From: Flavobacterium luminosum
GTDB lineage: Bacteria > Bacteroidota > Bacteroidia > Flavobacteriales > Flavobacteriaceae
Length of the DNA stretch: 64,000 bases
Assembly (NCBI RefSeq): GCF_023635005.1
Contig: NZ_JAMLJM010000005.1
Location: 62,001 to 126,000, forward strand
Direction: 5' to 3'
The notes under the pieces were generated by a model. It had not been told where the DNA came from, made no database searches, and was given only the letters and a program-made list of their open reading frames with translations. The position numbers were made by a program, and so were the translations under genes. This document shows, in pieces, positions 41,905 to 51,409 of this stretch (positions are counted from its first letter, which is position 1; each line of letters begins with the position of its first letter).

Positions 41905-43221
41905 CTAGCTTCGTAAACTTTCCAAATAATCTACAACAGCACTGTGTGAAACCGTATTTTTTTCAAAGTGTTTAATTACCTTTTTGCGCTCTTCCTGATT
42001 TGCTTGAAATTGATTTAAAATATTCATCAGGTGCATTTTCATGTGGCCTTGTTGTATACCTGTGGTTGTCAAACTGCGTAAGGCCGCAAAGTTTTGTGCC
42101 AAACCAGCCACAGCAACAATTTGCATTAATTCTTGCGCCGAAGGTTTTCCTAGCATTTCTAATGCAATTTTTACCATAGGATGTAAACTAGTTAAACCTC
42201 CTACGGTTCCAAGGGCCAAGGGAACTTCCATCCAAAATCTAAAAATACCGTCTTTAATTTCTGCATGCGATAAACTAGCATATTGTCCTTCTCGCGAGGC
42301 ATAAGCATGTACACCGGCTTCAACAGCTCTAAAATCATTTCCAGTAGCCAATACCACAGCGTCAATTCCGTTCATGATACCTTTATTATGGGTCACTGCT
42401 CTATAAGGTTCTATTTCTGCAATACGAACCGCTTGCACGAATTTTTCAGCAAATTCTTGAGGGTTTTCGATGTGTTTTTCGGCTAAGTCTTCTATTTTGC
42501 ACGAAACTTCGGCACGAACCAAACAATTTGGAACATAATTGGAAAGAATACTCATCACCACAACGATATTTTTTTCATCTGTAGTAAATTCTTCAAAATC
42601 TAGCGCCTCATTTTTTAAAGTCTTGGCAAATTGTTCTAGACAAGAATTAATGAAATTAGCACCCATCGAATCTTTTGTCTCGAAGGTAGCATGAAGTTGG
42701 TAGTAATTTTCTAAAGCACTGGTTTTATCTCTTAATTCTATATCTAATATTCCACCACCTCGTTTCTGCATATTTTTTGTAATGCTTTCTGTTTCGGTGA
42801 AAAATTTAGGTTTAATTTGTTTGAAAAAAGTTTCTAATTTTAATTTATCGCCCTTGTAGATAAAATGCACCTGACCAATTTTTTCGGTATTGATAATAGT
42901 TGCTTTAAATCCACCTCGACTTCCCCAATATTTAGCGGCTTTACTAGCTGCAGCCACCACACTGCTTTCCTCTACAGCAAATGGAATGGTGTAGTCTTTG
43001 CCATTGATAGTAAAATTGGGAGCTACTCCTAGTGGTAGATAAAAATTAGTAATGGTATTTTCGATGAATTCATCGTGTAATTTCTGTAAATCAGTATCTT
43101 GATTCCAATATTTTTTAATGGTAGAGATTGCTTCTTCAGCATTTGAAAAATAGGTAGAAGCGATCCAATTAATTTTTTCTTCTTTAGTTAATTTTGAAAA
43201 GCCGGAAATGGTTTTGGTCAT
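41905..43221 (-). CDS. mvaA: HMG-CoA reductase, class II (degradative-type)
   Basis: 438 residues, about the size of class II enzymes and without the membrane anchor of eukaryotic class I forms. It reduces HMG-CoA to mevalonate. Active-site motifs: IPFAVEESSVVAAASKAAKYW (catalytic glutamate), THNKGIMNGIDAVVLATGNDFRAVEAG (lysine and aspartate), and GIQQGHMKMH (histidine). Although the class is called degradative, in bacteria with a mevalonate pathway it works in synthesis. It is upstream of the GYDIA kinase in a two-gene unit, while decarboxylase and mevalonate kinase are on the other strand. Confidence 0.94.
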   Translation of the reverse strand: MTKTISGFSKLTKEEKINWIASTYFSNAEEAISTIKKYWNQDTDLQKLHDEFIENTITNFYLPLGVAPNFTINGKDYTIPFAVEESSVVAAASKAAKYWGSRGGFKATIINTEKIGQVHFIYKGDKLKLETFFKQIKPKFFTETESITKNMQKRGGGILDIELRDKTSALENYYQLHATFETKDSMGANFINSCLEQFAKTLKNEALDFEEFTTDEKNIVVVMSILSNYVPNCLVRAEVSCKIEDLAEKHIENPQEFAEKFVQAVRIAEIEPYRAVTHNKGIMNGIDAVVLATGNDFRAVEAGVHAYASREGQYASLSHAEIKDGIFRFWMEVPLALGTVGGLTSLHPMVKIALEMLGKPSAQELMQIVAVAGLAQNFAALRSLTTTGIQQGHMKMHLMNILNQFQANQEERKKVIKHFEKNTVSHSAVVDYLESLRS

Positions 43222-43388
43222 GGTATTCTAAAATTAGGAATTACAAAGATAAAACTAGTGTATGAATTTTATTCCATGTATTGACTTTTAAATTGCGATT
43301 CACTTTACAAATAGGCTATTTAACAAAAAAATAAGTGGGTATGTGGGTTTTTTTTACTAAAATTGGGCAATTTTTTACATCAAAAATT

Positions 43389-45560
43389 ATGAAAAATAAA
43401 TTTTTTGCAGTTATGTTCTTCGTAATTGCTTCGATTTCAGCTTTCGGGCAACAGCAATTAACGTTAGAAGAAATTTGGGGTGGTGCATTTCGAGCTAAAG
43501 GAATGGAAGAACTCAACGCCATGAAAAACACCAATCAATATACGGTTTTAAATTTTGATCGAAAAACCAATTCCGCTCAAATCGATTTATACGATTTTGC
43601 GACATTGAATAAAGTGGCCACTTTATTAGATTCTAAAAATTTCCCAGCTTTACAAGGAATAGATAGTTATACTTTTAGTAAAGACGAAAAGAAGATATTA
43701 ATAGCCAACAACAGCGATCAAATTTTTCGTCATTCATTTGTAGCGGATTATTTTATCTACGACACCACATCTAAATCGTTAACTAAACTGGCTGACTATA
43801 AAGTTCAGGAGCCTACTTTTTCTCCTGATGGAAGTAAAATTGCGTATGCTTATCAGAACAATATGTATGTTTATGATTTGACATCCAAAGTACATACACC
43901 AATTACTTCAGATGGGAAGAAAAATGCGATCATCAATGGAGTAACGGATTGGGTATACGAAGAAGAATTTTCTTTTGTAAGAGCTTACGATTGGAATGTG
44001 GGTTCTGACAAGATTGCTTTTATTCGTTTTGATGAAACCGAAGTTCCTGAGTTTTCTATGGACATGTACAATCAAGGGTTGTATCCAACGCAAAACGTAT
44101 TTAAATATCCAAAAGCAGGAGAGAAAAATGCTTTAGTGTCTTTGCATATCTATGATATTAAATCAGGAAAATCTCAAAAGATTAACTTAACTTCTTATAA
44201 TGATTTCTACATAGCACGCATCAAATGGACTAACGATGCCAATACGTTGAGTGCACAGGTATTAAATCGTCATCAAAATAATTTGGACCTTTTGTTTGTT
44301 GACGCCAATTCAGGAACAACTAAAATTGTTTTAAACGAAAAAGACAAAGCGTATGTTGATGTAACTGATAACTTGACTTTTTTGAAAGATAACAGTTTTA
44401 TCTGGACTTCTGAAAAAGATGGTTTCAATCATATTTATCATTACGATAAAACAGGGAAACTTAAAAATCAAATTACCAAAGGAGCTTGGGAAGTAACCAA
44501 CTATTATGGTTTTGATGATAAAAATGGTATAGTATACTACCAATCGGTAGAAAATGGTTCTATTAACCGCGATGTGTATTCTATTAAATTAGATGGAAGC
44601 GGTAAAAAACGATTAACTCTTCAAACGGGTACTAATAATGCAACGTTTAGTCCAAACTTTCAGTACTTCATAAACTCATATTCAAGTGCGAAAAACGCAA
44701 CAAAATATACACTAAATAACTCTAAAACAGGAAAAGAGATAAAAGTAATTGTTTCAAATGAGGAATTAGAGGCTAAGCTTCAAAAGTATAATTTACCTTC
44801 GAAAGAATTTTTTGAGTTAACAACAGAAAAAGGGCATAAATTAAATGCTTGGATGATTAAGCCAAAAGATTTTGATCCTTCTAAAAAATATCCGGTATTT
44901 ATGTACCAATATTCAGGGCCAGGTTCTCAACAAGTAGATAATGCTTGGAATGGTACCGATGATTATTGGTTTATGATGTTAGCACAACAAGGTTATATCG
45001 TTGCTTGTGTAGATGGAAGAGGTACAGGTTATAAAGGTGCTGAATTTAAAAAATGTACGTACAAAGAATTGGGTAAATACGAAGTAATCGACCAGATTGA
45101 TGCGGCTAAAGTATTCGGAACGTATTCGTATGTTGATAAATCTAGAATTGGTATCTTTGGCTGGTCATACGGAGGATTCATGGCTTCTAACTGTATTTTT
45201 CAAGGAGCCGATGTTTTTAAAACCGCTATTGCAGTAGCACCGGTGACTTCTTGGAGGTATTATGATAGCATCTATACAGAGCGTTACATGCAAACACCAC
45301 AAGAAAATGCAGGGGGTTACGATAACAATTCGCCAATCAACCACGTAAGTAAGTTAAAAGGTAATTTCTTATTGATTCATGGTACGGCTGATGATAATGT
45401 GCATGTACAAAATACTATGAAAATGGTAGAAGCTTTAGTTCAGGCGAACAAGCAATTTGATTGGGCTATTTATCCAGATAAAAATCATGGAATCTACGGA
45501 GGAAAAACTAGACTTCAGTTGTATACCAAAATGACCAATTTTATTAAAGAAAAACTATAA
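43389..45560 (+). CDS. Dipeptidyl peptidase IV (S9 family)
   Basis: 723 residues from the ATG at 43389, giving the signal peptide MKNKFFAVMFFVIASISAFGQ; a longer frame to 43335 lacks one. The N-terminal half is a beta-propeller, including WVYEEEFSFVRAYDWN with the paired glutamates that bind the substrate N-terminus. The C-terminal alpha/beta hydrolase has the triad Ser593 (GWSYGG), Asp668 (GTADDNVH) and His700 (KNHGIYGG). It removes dipeptides ending in proline or alanine. Three peptide transporter genes follow, the first 31 bases downstream, consistent with peptide scavenging. Confidence 0.95.
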   Translation: MKNKFFAVMFFVIASISAFGQQQLTLEEIWGGAFRAKGMEELNAMKNTNQYTVLNFDRKTNSAQIDLYDFATLNKVATLLDSKNFPALQGIDSYTFSKDEKKILIANNSDQIFRHSFVADYFIYDTTSKSLTKLADYKVQEPTFSPDGSKIAYAYQNNMYVYDLTSKVHTPITSDGKKNAIINGVTDWVYEEEFSFVRAYDWNVGSDKIAFIRFDETEVPEFSMDMYNQGLYPTQNVFKYPKAGEKNALVSLHIYDIKSGKSQKINLTSYNDFYIARIKWTNDANTLSAQVLNRHQNNLDLLFVDANSGTTKIVLNEKDKAYVDVTDNLTFLKDNSFIWTSEKDGFNHIYHYDKTGKLKNQITKGAWEVTNYYGFDDKNGIVYYQSVENGSINRDVYSIKLDGSGKKRLTLQTGTNNATFSPNFQYFINSYSSAKNATKYTLNNSKTGKEIKVIVSNEELEAKLQKYNLPSKEFFELTTEKGHKLNAWMIKPKDFDPSKKYPVFMYQYSGPGSQQVDNAWNGTDDYWFMMLAQQGYIVACVDGRGTGYKGAEFKKCTYKELGKYEVIDQIDAAKVFGTYSYVDKSRIGIFGWSYGGFMASNCIFQGADVFKTAIAVAPVTSWRYYDSIYTERYMQTPQENAGGYDNNSPINHVSKLKGNFLLIHGTADDNVHVQNTMKMVEALVQANKQFDWAIYPDKNHGIYGGKTRLQLYTKMTNFIKEKL

Positions 45561-45591
45561 TTTTTAATATTTACTAACCAAAAACAAATAT

Positions 45592-47124
45592 ATGAGCGAA
45601 ATTTCAAAACAAGGACATCCTAAAGGATTGTACTTCCTGTTTTTTACAGAAATGTGGGAGAGATTTAGTTATTACGGAATGAGAGCTATCTTCATTCTTT
45701 TTATGACTAAAGTGTTATTAATGAAAGATGCAGAAGCATCTGAAATCTACGGAAGTTATACCGGTTTGGTATATCTAACACCCTTATTAGGAGGTTATTT
45801 GTGTGATAAATTTTTAGGAAACAGAAGAAGTATTGTTATCGGAGGATTGTTAATGGCAATTGGTCAGTTCTTCATGTTTTTTAGTGCTTCAGTAGGAGCA
45901 AATGGAGGAGTTTCTTTAATGTGGATGGGATTAACAGCAATTATCATAGGAAATGGATTCTTTAAACCGAACATTTCTACAATGGTAGGTCAGTTATATC
46001 CTGCTAATGATAGAAGAATTGATAGTGCTTTTACTATTTTCTACATGGGAATCAACCTTGGTGCATTTTTCTCGCCATTAGTTTGTGGTTCTGTAGATTT
46101 TAAATGGGGATTCTTCATTGCTGGAGTTGGTATGTTAATTGGATTGGTAGCTTTTGTTTTGTTCCAGAAAAAATATTTAATTTCTGAAGAAGGAAAAGAA
46201 ATTGGATTACCTGTCAAGAAATTAGATGCTAAAAGTATAGCAATGATTATTGGTTCTATAGCGATTATTTTCTTCATGTTGAATTTCAAACAAATGTTCA
46301 AGAGCGATGTAGATATTATCAGTTACTTGATTTATGGAGCAATGATCCTAATGCCAGTTTTAATTTTAACAGACAAGAGTTTGACTAAAGTAGAAATGCA
46401 ACGAATCATTGTGATTTTCATTTTAGCATTTTTCGTAATATTCTTCTGGGGAGCTTTTGAACAAGCAGGAGCTTCACTAACATTGTTTGCCGATAGACAA
46501 ACAGACAGAAATCTTTTCGGATGGGAAATGCCAGCTTCTTATTTCCAATCGGTGAATCCATTGGCGGTTATTGCTTTAGCACCATTGTTTTCTATTATCT
46601 GGGGTTTTTTGTATATTAGAAAGTTAGAGCCTTCATCTCCTAAAAAAATGGCCATCGGTTTGACTTTGGTAGCGTTAGGATATCTTGTAATCGCTATTGC
46701 AGTGAAAGGTTTAGGAATGGAAGATAAAGTTTCTATGTGGTGGTTAATTGGTTTATACATTATTCATACTATGGGAGAATTGTGTTTATCGCCAATTGGT
46801 TTATCAATGGTTTCTAAGTTAGCTCCACTACGTTTATCTTCTTTAATGATGGGGACATGGTTTTTGGCCAATGCTGCTGCTAATAAATTTGCAGGAACAT
46901 TAAGTGCTTTAATTCCTCCAACACCAGAAGCAGGATCAACAGAACCTATAGCTTATCCTTCATTCTTAGGATTTCAAATCACTAACTTATACGAGTTCTT
47001 CATGTTATTCATCGTAATGACTGGGGCAGCAGCAGCTATCTTATTCGTATTGAGTTCTTGGCTTCAGAAAATGATGCACGAAGGACACAAAGAAGGTGTT
47101 GATTTATCGGTTGAAAACAGATAA
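45592..47124 (+). CDS. POT-family proton-coupled peptide transporter 1
   Basis: 510 residues with about 14 membrane helices. The POT signature ExxERFxYY is intact (EMWERFSYYGMRA), as are GNGFFKPNISTMVGQLY and FYMGINLGAFFSPL in helices 4-5. The TM7 proton/substrate glutamate is present (Glu290 in WGAFEQAG). The carriers import di- and tripeptides with protons. It is the first of three tandem POT genes behind dipeptidyl peptidase IV, whose products are dipeptides. A hairpin separates it from the second POT. Confidence 0.95.
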   Translation: MSEISKQGHPKGLYFLFFTEMWERFSYYGMRAIFILFMTKVLLMKDAEASEIYGSYTGLVYLTPLLGGYLCDKFLGNRRSIVIGGLLMAIGQFFMFFSASVGANGGVSLMWMGLTAIIIGNGFFKPNISTMVGQLYPANDRRIDSAFTIFYMGINLGAFFSPLVCGSVDFKWGFFIAGVGMLIGLVAFVLFQKKYLISEEGKEIGLPVKKLDAKSIAMIIGSIAIIFFMLNFKQMFKSDVDIISYLIYGAMILMPVLILTDKSLTKVEMQRIIVIFILAFFVIFFWGAFEQAGASLTLFADRQTDRNLFGWEMPASYFQSVNPLAVIALAPLFSIIWGFLYIRKLEPSSPKKMAIGLTLVALGYLVIAIAVKGLGMEDKVSMWWLIGLYIIHTMGELCLSPIGLSMVSKLAPLRLSSLMMGTWFLANAAANKFAGTLSALIPPTPEAGSTEPIAYPSFLGFQITNLYEFFMLFIVMTGAAAAILFVLSSWLQKMMHEGHKEGVDLSVENR

Positions 47125-47153
47125 TTCCATTTTAAAATAATTTCATATCTTTC

Positions 47154-47183
47154 AAGCCTGTAACTTAGTTGCAGGCTTTTTTA
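47154..47183 (+). terminator. Hairpin between POT 1 and POT 2
   Basis: AAGCCTGTAA (47154-47163) with TTGCAGGCTT (47169-47178), one G-T pair, followed by TTTTTT. The second POT ATG is only 18 bases beyond it. A -7-like TATCTTTC lies at 47146-47153, so POT 2 could start transcription from within this stretch or depend on read-through. Confidence 0.75.
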
Positions 47184-47201
47184 ATTATAAAGAATTGAAT
47201 T

Positions 47202-48860
47202 ATGTGGAAAAATCATCCTAAAGCTTTACCTTTTTTATTCTTATCTGAAATGTGGGAGCGTTTCGGTTATTATTTAATGATTGGTATTTTTACCTTATAC
47301 CTTAAAGATGTAGAAACCGGTTATGCCATGACCGAAAAAGAAGCATCCGATTTATACGGAACATTCATTGCCTTAGTTTTTCTAACTCCGTTTCTGGGAG
47401 GTCTAATAGCCGACAGATATTGGGGCTATAAAAAATCGATTGTTATAGGAGGGCTTCTAATGGGTATAGGTTATATGCTGATGGGAGTTCACGATAAAAC
47501 GGTTCTTTACGTGGCCATGACCTTAGTAATTGTGGGTAACGGATTCTTTAAGCCGAATATTTCAACATTGTTGGGTAATTTTTATTCGGAAGAGAAATAC
47601 AAAGCACAAAAAGACGAAGGATACAACATTTTCTACATGGGGATTAATATCGGTGCCTTTGTGTGTAACTTCTTCGGTGCTGTTTTTGAAAATCTTTTCG
47701 GATGGACTGCTGCCTTCATGGTTGCCGGAGTGGGAATGTTTATTGGTGTTTTGGTATTTGTGTTAGGGACAAAACATTATGGAGATAAGGTGGAAAAAAA
47801 GGGAGTACAGCCTGGAGATATGCCTTTCTCTAAAATTGTGATGTTTATTTTGTTACCATCCGTAGTTTTTGGATTCATCGGTTGGTTAATTAAAGGAGTA
47901 GCTTCCGATGCGAATCCAGATGCTTTTATTTTCGGTTCGGATAGCACGGATGCTTTTATTTTTGCTTGTATTCCGGTAGTATTGTTTTATTCTAGTTTGT
48001 ATTTCAAAGCAAAAGAAGAAGACAAAAGACCTATAGGGGCGTTATTGGCTATTTTTGCTGTAGTTATTTTGTTCTGGGGAGTATTCAAACTGAACGGTTC
48101 TGCCTTAAACAATTGGGGTGATAAATATACTGATAGAGAAGTAACCGGTGTGGCAAAAACGATCACGGATAAAATTTATCTAACCAAGGAATTAACCTAT
48201 TCTAAAGACTCTGTTGCGGTTTACGATGAGGCTTTCCGAATTAAAAAAGAAAATGGGGAAGTAGTAAAAGAAGTTAACTACCCATTATATTTCAGAAATG
48301 TTGCTAAAGACAAACTTCCAGAAGAAGGAAATACAATTTCGGTTTGGGCTTCCAATTTAAGTCAATCTATCAATCCTTTTTGGGTTATCGTATTAACACC
48401 TTTGGTAGTAGCCTTTTTTACCTTTTTAAGAAACAGACAAAAAGAACCATCAACACCAACAAAAATTGCTTTTGGATTGTTAATTTCAGCTTTGTCTGTA
48501 TTAGTAATGATTTTTGCAGTTAAAGCAGGAAGCAACGGTTCGGAAAAAGTAAGCGTATTTTGGTTATTTGCTAACTACGGAGTAATTACTATAGGTGAAT
48601 TGCTTCTTTCTCCAATGGGATTGTCAGTGGTTTCAAAATTAAGTCCTGCCAACATTACTTCATTAATGATGGGCGGATGGTTCCTATCAACCTCTATTGG
48701 AAATAAATTATCGGGAGTGTTAGCCTCAATGTGGGATTCTTACGATAACAAAGAGGATTTCTTCTGGATTAATTTTGGATTGTTAATGTTTGCGACTTTA
48801 TTGATGTTTGCTTTGCTAAGAAGCTTAAATAAAGTTATGAAAGAAAAAGGAATCAACTAA
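47202..48860 (+). CDS. POT-family transporter 2, with periplasmic insertion and changed TM7 site
   Basis: 552 residues. The signature EMWERFGYYLM and GNGFFKPNISTLLGNFY are kept. The TM7 site is altered: where its neighbours read FEQAG, this reads FKLNG, so the conserved glutamate is Lys296. About 50 extra residues (within about 297-387, rich in charged and Asn residues) lie in the loop after TM7, predicted to face the periplasm. Loss of the glutamate should change proton coupling or substrate charge preference. It is followed 1 base later by POT 3. Confidence 0.92.
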   Translation: MWKNHPKALPFLFLSEMWERFGYYLMIGIFTLYLKDVETGYAMTEKEASDLYGTFIALVFLTPFLGGLIADRYWGYKKSIVIGGLLMGIGYMLMGVHDKTVLYVAMTLVIVGNGFFKPNISTLLGNFYSEEKYKAQKDEGYNIFYMGINIGAFVCNFFGAVFENLFGWTAAFMVAGVGMFIGVLVFVLGTKHYGDKVEKKGVQPGDMPFSKIVMFILLPSVVFGFIGWLIKGVASDANPDAFIFGSDSTDAFIFACIPVVLFYSSLYFKAKEEDKRPIGALLAIFAVVILFWGVFKLNGSALNNWGDKYTDREVTGVAKTITDKIYLTKELTYSKDSVAVYDEAFRIKKENGEVVKEVNYPLYFRNVAKDKLPEEGNTISVWASNLSQSINPFWVIVLTPLVVAFFTFLRNRQKEPSTPTKIAFGLLISALSVLVMIFAVKAGSNGSEKVSVFWLFANYGVITIGELLLSPMGLSVVSKLSPANITSLMMGGWFLSTSIGNKLSGVLASMWDSYDNKEDFFWINFGLLMFATLLMFALLRSLNKVMKEKGIN

Positions 48861-48861
48861 G

Positions 48862-50364
48862 ATGGCTATTACGATAGAAGAAATACAAGGTTTTAAAGGT
48901 AAATACCCCAAACAATTATGGTATTTGTTTTTCAGCGAGATGTGGGAACGTTTTTGTTTCTACGGGATGCGCGGAATGCTGACTTATTTCATGGTGTATC
49001 ATCTAATGATGGACAGCAAGCAAGCCAACTTGCAGTACGGAGCCACTCAAGCTTTTGTTTATGCATTTACTTTTATTGGAGGCTTATTTGCGGATAAAAT
49101 TTTAGGTTTTAGAAAGTCTTTGTTTTGGGGTGGTTTGTTGATGATTTTAGGAAGTGTCCTTTTGGCTATTAATCCCAAAGAGTTTTTCTTTTTAGGGATT
49201 AGTTTCAATATTATCGGAACAGGTTTCTTTAAGCCGAATATTTCTTCTATGGTCGGAATGTTATACAAAGAAGGAGATGTTAGAAGAGACGCTGGCTTCT
49301 TATTGTTTTATTCTGGAATTAACTTAGGTGCTTTCTTGGGAGGTTATGTGGTAGCTGTTGGAAAAGGAACATTGTTTGGAAGTTTTGTGCCTCAGGAATA
49401 TACTTGGAATTTTGCTTTTGGACTAGCTGCTGTTGCAATGACAATTAGTTTGTTGACGTTTTTATTTACTCGAAAAAAGTTAGCGACTATTGGTCTCTCT
49501 CCTTTGGAGATAAATGATCAAGGAAATTCAAAAAAATGGATTGAATATTCTGTATACATTGGAACTTTTGCCATTATCCCATTGATTATGATTATGGTTT
49601 CCAATACGGATTATACTAATTATTTTATGTATGCCATTGGACCATTCAGTTTGTTGTATTTGTTTTATGAAATGACAAAGAATACTGTTGCTGAGAATAA
49701 AAAATTAATAGCAGCTTTATTCTTTATCTTGTTTTCAGTTGTTTTCTGGGCTATTTTCGAACAAGCCGGAGGTTCTTTGAGTTTGTTTGCAGCGGAGAAT
49801 CTTAGCGATAAATTACTTTGGTTTTCTGCCGACCCGAATGCTGTCAATAACTCTGTCAATTCATTTTTTGTAATTGTTTTTGCACCAATTATTGGTATTT
49901 TATTTATTGCCTTAAGCAAAAGAAAATTAGAGCCCAACTCAATGGTTAAATTTGGCTTAGGCTTTTTATTGTTAGGAATTGCTTTTTATTTGTTTTATAC
50001 TATCCGATTAACAGCTTCACAAGAAGGTTTAGGTTCATTAAACATCTTTGCTGTTGCTTATTTGGTAGTCACTTTTGCAGAATTATTCCTTTCACCGATT
50101 GGTCTTTCACTAATGACAAAATTATCGCCTTATCGCCTACAGGGATTAATGATGGGAATGTGGTTTTTAGCCAGTGCTTATGGTCAATACGTAGCGGGCT
50201 TGTTTGGAGCGAGTATAACTCCTGAAGATACCGATTCAAAAATGCAAAAAATGATTACTTACACAGAAGGGTACAAAGATTTTGCTCTATACGCTATTAT
50301 ATCGGGTATAATCCTTATCGCAATAGCTCCCTTGATTAAGAAATTGATGCAAGAAGTAAAATAA
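48862..50364 (+). CDS. POT-family proton-coupled peptide transporter 3
   Basis: 500 residues. The signature reads EMWERFCFYGMRG, with Phe for the first Tyr of ExxERFxYY, a mild change. GTGFFKPNISSMVGMLY and LFYSGINLGAFLGG are kept, and the TM7 glutamate is present (Glu300 in WAIFEQAGG). It starts 1 base after POT 2, so the two are cotranscribed and probably translationally coupled. It is most likely a di/tripeptide importer with a different preference from POT 1. Confidence 0.94.
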   Translation: MAITIEEIQGFKGKYPKQLWYLFFSEMWERFCFYGMRGMLTYFMVYHLMMDSKQANLQYGATQAFVYAFTFIGGLFADKILGFRKSLFWGGLLMILGSVLLAINPKEFFFLGISFNIIGTGFFKPNISSMVGMLYKEGDVRRDAGFLLFYSGINLGAFLGGYVVAVGKGTLFGSFVPQEYTWNFAFGLAAVAMTISLLTFLFTRKKLATIGLSPLEINDQGNSKKWIEYSVYIGTFAIIPLIMIMVSNTDYTNYFMYAIGPFSLLYLFYEMTKNTVAENKKLIAALFFILFSVVFWAIFEQAGGSLSLFAAENLSDKLLWFSADPNAVNNSVNSFFVIVFAPIIGILFIALSKRKLEPNSMVKFGLGFLLLGIAFYLFYTIRLTASQEGLGSLNIFAVAYLVVTFAELFLSPIGLSLMTKLSPYRLQGLMMGMWFLASAYGQYVAGLFGASITPEDTDSKMQKMITYTEGYKDFALYAIISGIILIAIAPLIKKLMQEVK

Positions 50365-50411
50365 TTTTGTAATTTCGGCATTGTTTTTGAAGTACAGAAC
50401 ATAAAAAATGA

Positions 50412-50870
50412 ATGATGAAAAAGTTACTTTTAGCCTTTTTTTTGGTTTTAGGAGTATTTACAGTAAATGCGCAGGAAGTACGTTGGATGTCGTTAGATGA
50501 AGCATTGGCTAAACAAAAGAAAAATCCAAAGCCTATTTTTCTGGAAGTATGTACAGATTGGTATTCTCAATGTAAAATGTTTGAGAACAATACACTTCAA
50601 AATGCTGAAGTTGCCGACTTTATAAACCGCAATTATTACGCTGTAAAGTTTAATGCAGAAGGAAATTCAGTTGTGCATTTTAAAGGAAATAGTTTTAATA
50701 ATCCAAATTACGATCCCAATAGAAAAGGTCGAAATAGCGCCCATGAATTAACCTCCTTTTTGAAAGTTGAAGGATATCCATCCATTTATATTATTGGTAA
50801 AAATGGAGAAGTTCAGGAAAAAACGACTGGGTTCAAATCGTCAGAAGAATTGTTGAAATTTTTGAAATAA
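50412..50870 (+). CDS. Secreted thioredoxin-fold protein with YSQC active site
   Basis: 152 residues with a signal peptide (MMKKLLLAFFLVLGVFTVNAQ). The fold is of the thioredoxin_7/DUF255-like kind: KNPKPIFLEVCTDW, then YSQC where CxxC normally is (Tyr51 to Cys54), then helices and the cis-proline strand GYPSIYIIGKNG. Only the second cysteine of the motif remains, with another at Cys47, so classical disulfide exchange is unlikely without help. Two adjacent starts (50412 and 50415) exist. The next gene, 4 bases downstream, is a canonical CGWC relative. Confidence 0.85.
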   Translation: MMKKLLLAFFLVLGVFTVNAQEVRWMSLDEALAKQKKNPKPIFLEVCTDWYSQCKMFENNTLQNAEVADFINRNYYAVKFNAEGNSVVHFKGNSFNNPNYDPNRKGRNSAHELTSFLKVEGYPSIYIIGKNGEVQEKTTGFKSSEELLKFLK

Positions 50871-50874
50871 AATA

Positions 50875-51402
50875 ATGAAAAATTTAAAATACCTCTTATT
50901 ATTACTACCCGCTCTTCTTATTTTTAGTTTTACTGAAAATGTGAAACCGGTAGAGAGCCTAAAGTGGCATACTAATGTAAAAGAAGCTGCTGCGGTAGCG
51001 CAAAAAACTAATAAACCGATGCTTTTGTTTTTCACAGGAAGTGATTGGTGTGGTTGGTGTATTCGTTTGCAAAAAGAAGTTTTCAAAACTCCAGAGTTTG
51101 AAAAATGGGCTACTGACAATGTAGTGTTGGTAGAATTGGATTTCCCAAGAAGAGTACAACAAAGCAATGAGTTGAAAATGCAAAATGCACAATTGCAACA
51201 AGTGTTTGGCATTAGAGGGTATCCAACAGTTTGGATCGTGAAAGCTAAAAACAATAATGGCAATATCAATTTTGAGCAGTTAGGCAGTACAGGATATGTA
51301 GCAGGAGGACCTAATGCGTGGTTAGCAGGAGCTAATCAGATGGTAGCAAAATTTGAACCGTATACCAAAAAAGAACAACAAGATTCTAAGAAGTCTAAAT
51401 AA
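50875..51402 (+). CDS. Secreted thioredoxin-family protein with CGWC motif
   Basis: 175 residues. The N-terminus is a signal anchor or signal peptide (YLLLLLPALLIFSF). The active site is FTGSDWCGWCIRLQKEVF (Cys59, Cys62), a complete CxxC, and the cis-proline strand is IRGYPTVWIVKAKN. The pattern fits periplasmic thioredoxin_7-type proteins that reduce or isomerise disulfides in the envelope. It ends with a lysine-rich tail. It pairs with the preceding YSQC protein, 4 bases apart, suggesting the two act together. Confidence 0.9.
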   Translation: MKNLKYLLLLLPALLIFSFTENVKPVESLKWHTNVKEAAAVAQKTNKPMLLFFTGSDWCGWCIRLQKEVFKTPEFEKWATDNVVLVELDFPRRVQQSNELKMQNAQLQQVFGIRGYPTVWIVKAKNNNGNINFEQLGSTGYVAGGPNAWLAGANQMVAKFEPYTKKEQQDSKKSK

Positions 51403-51409
51403 TTCTTAA

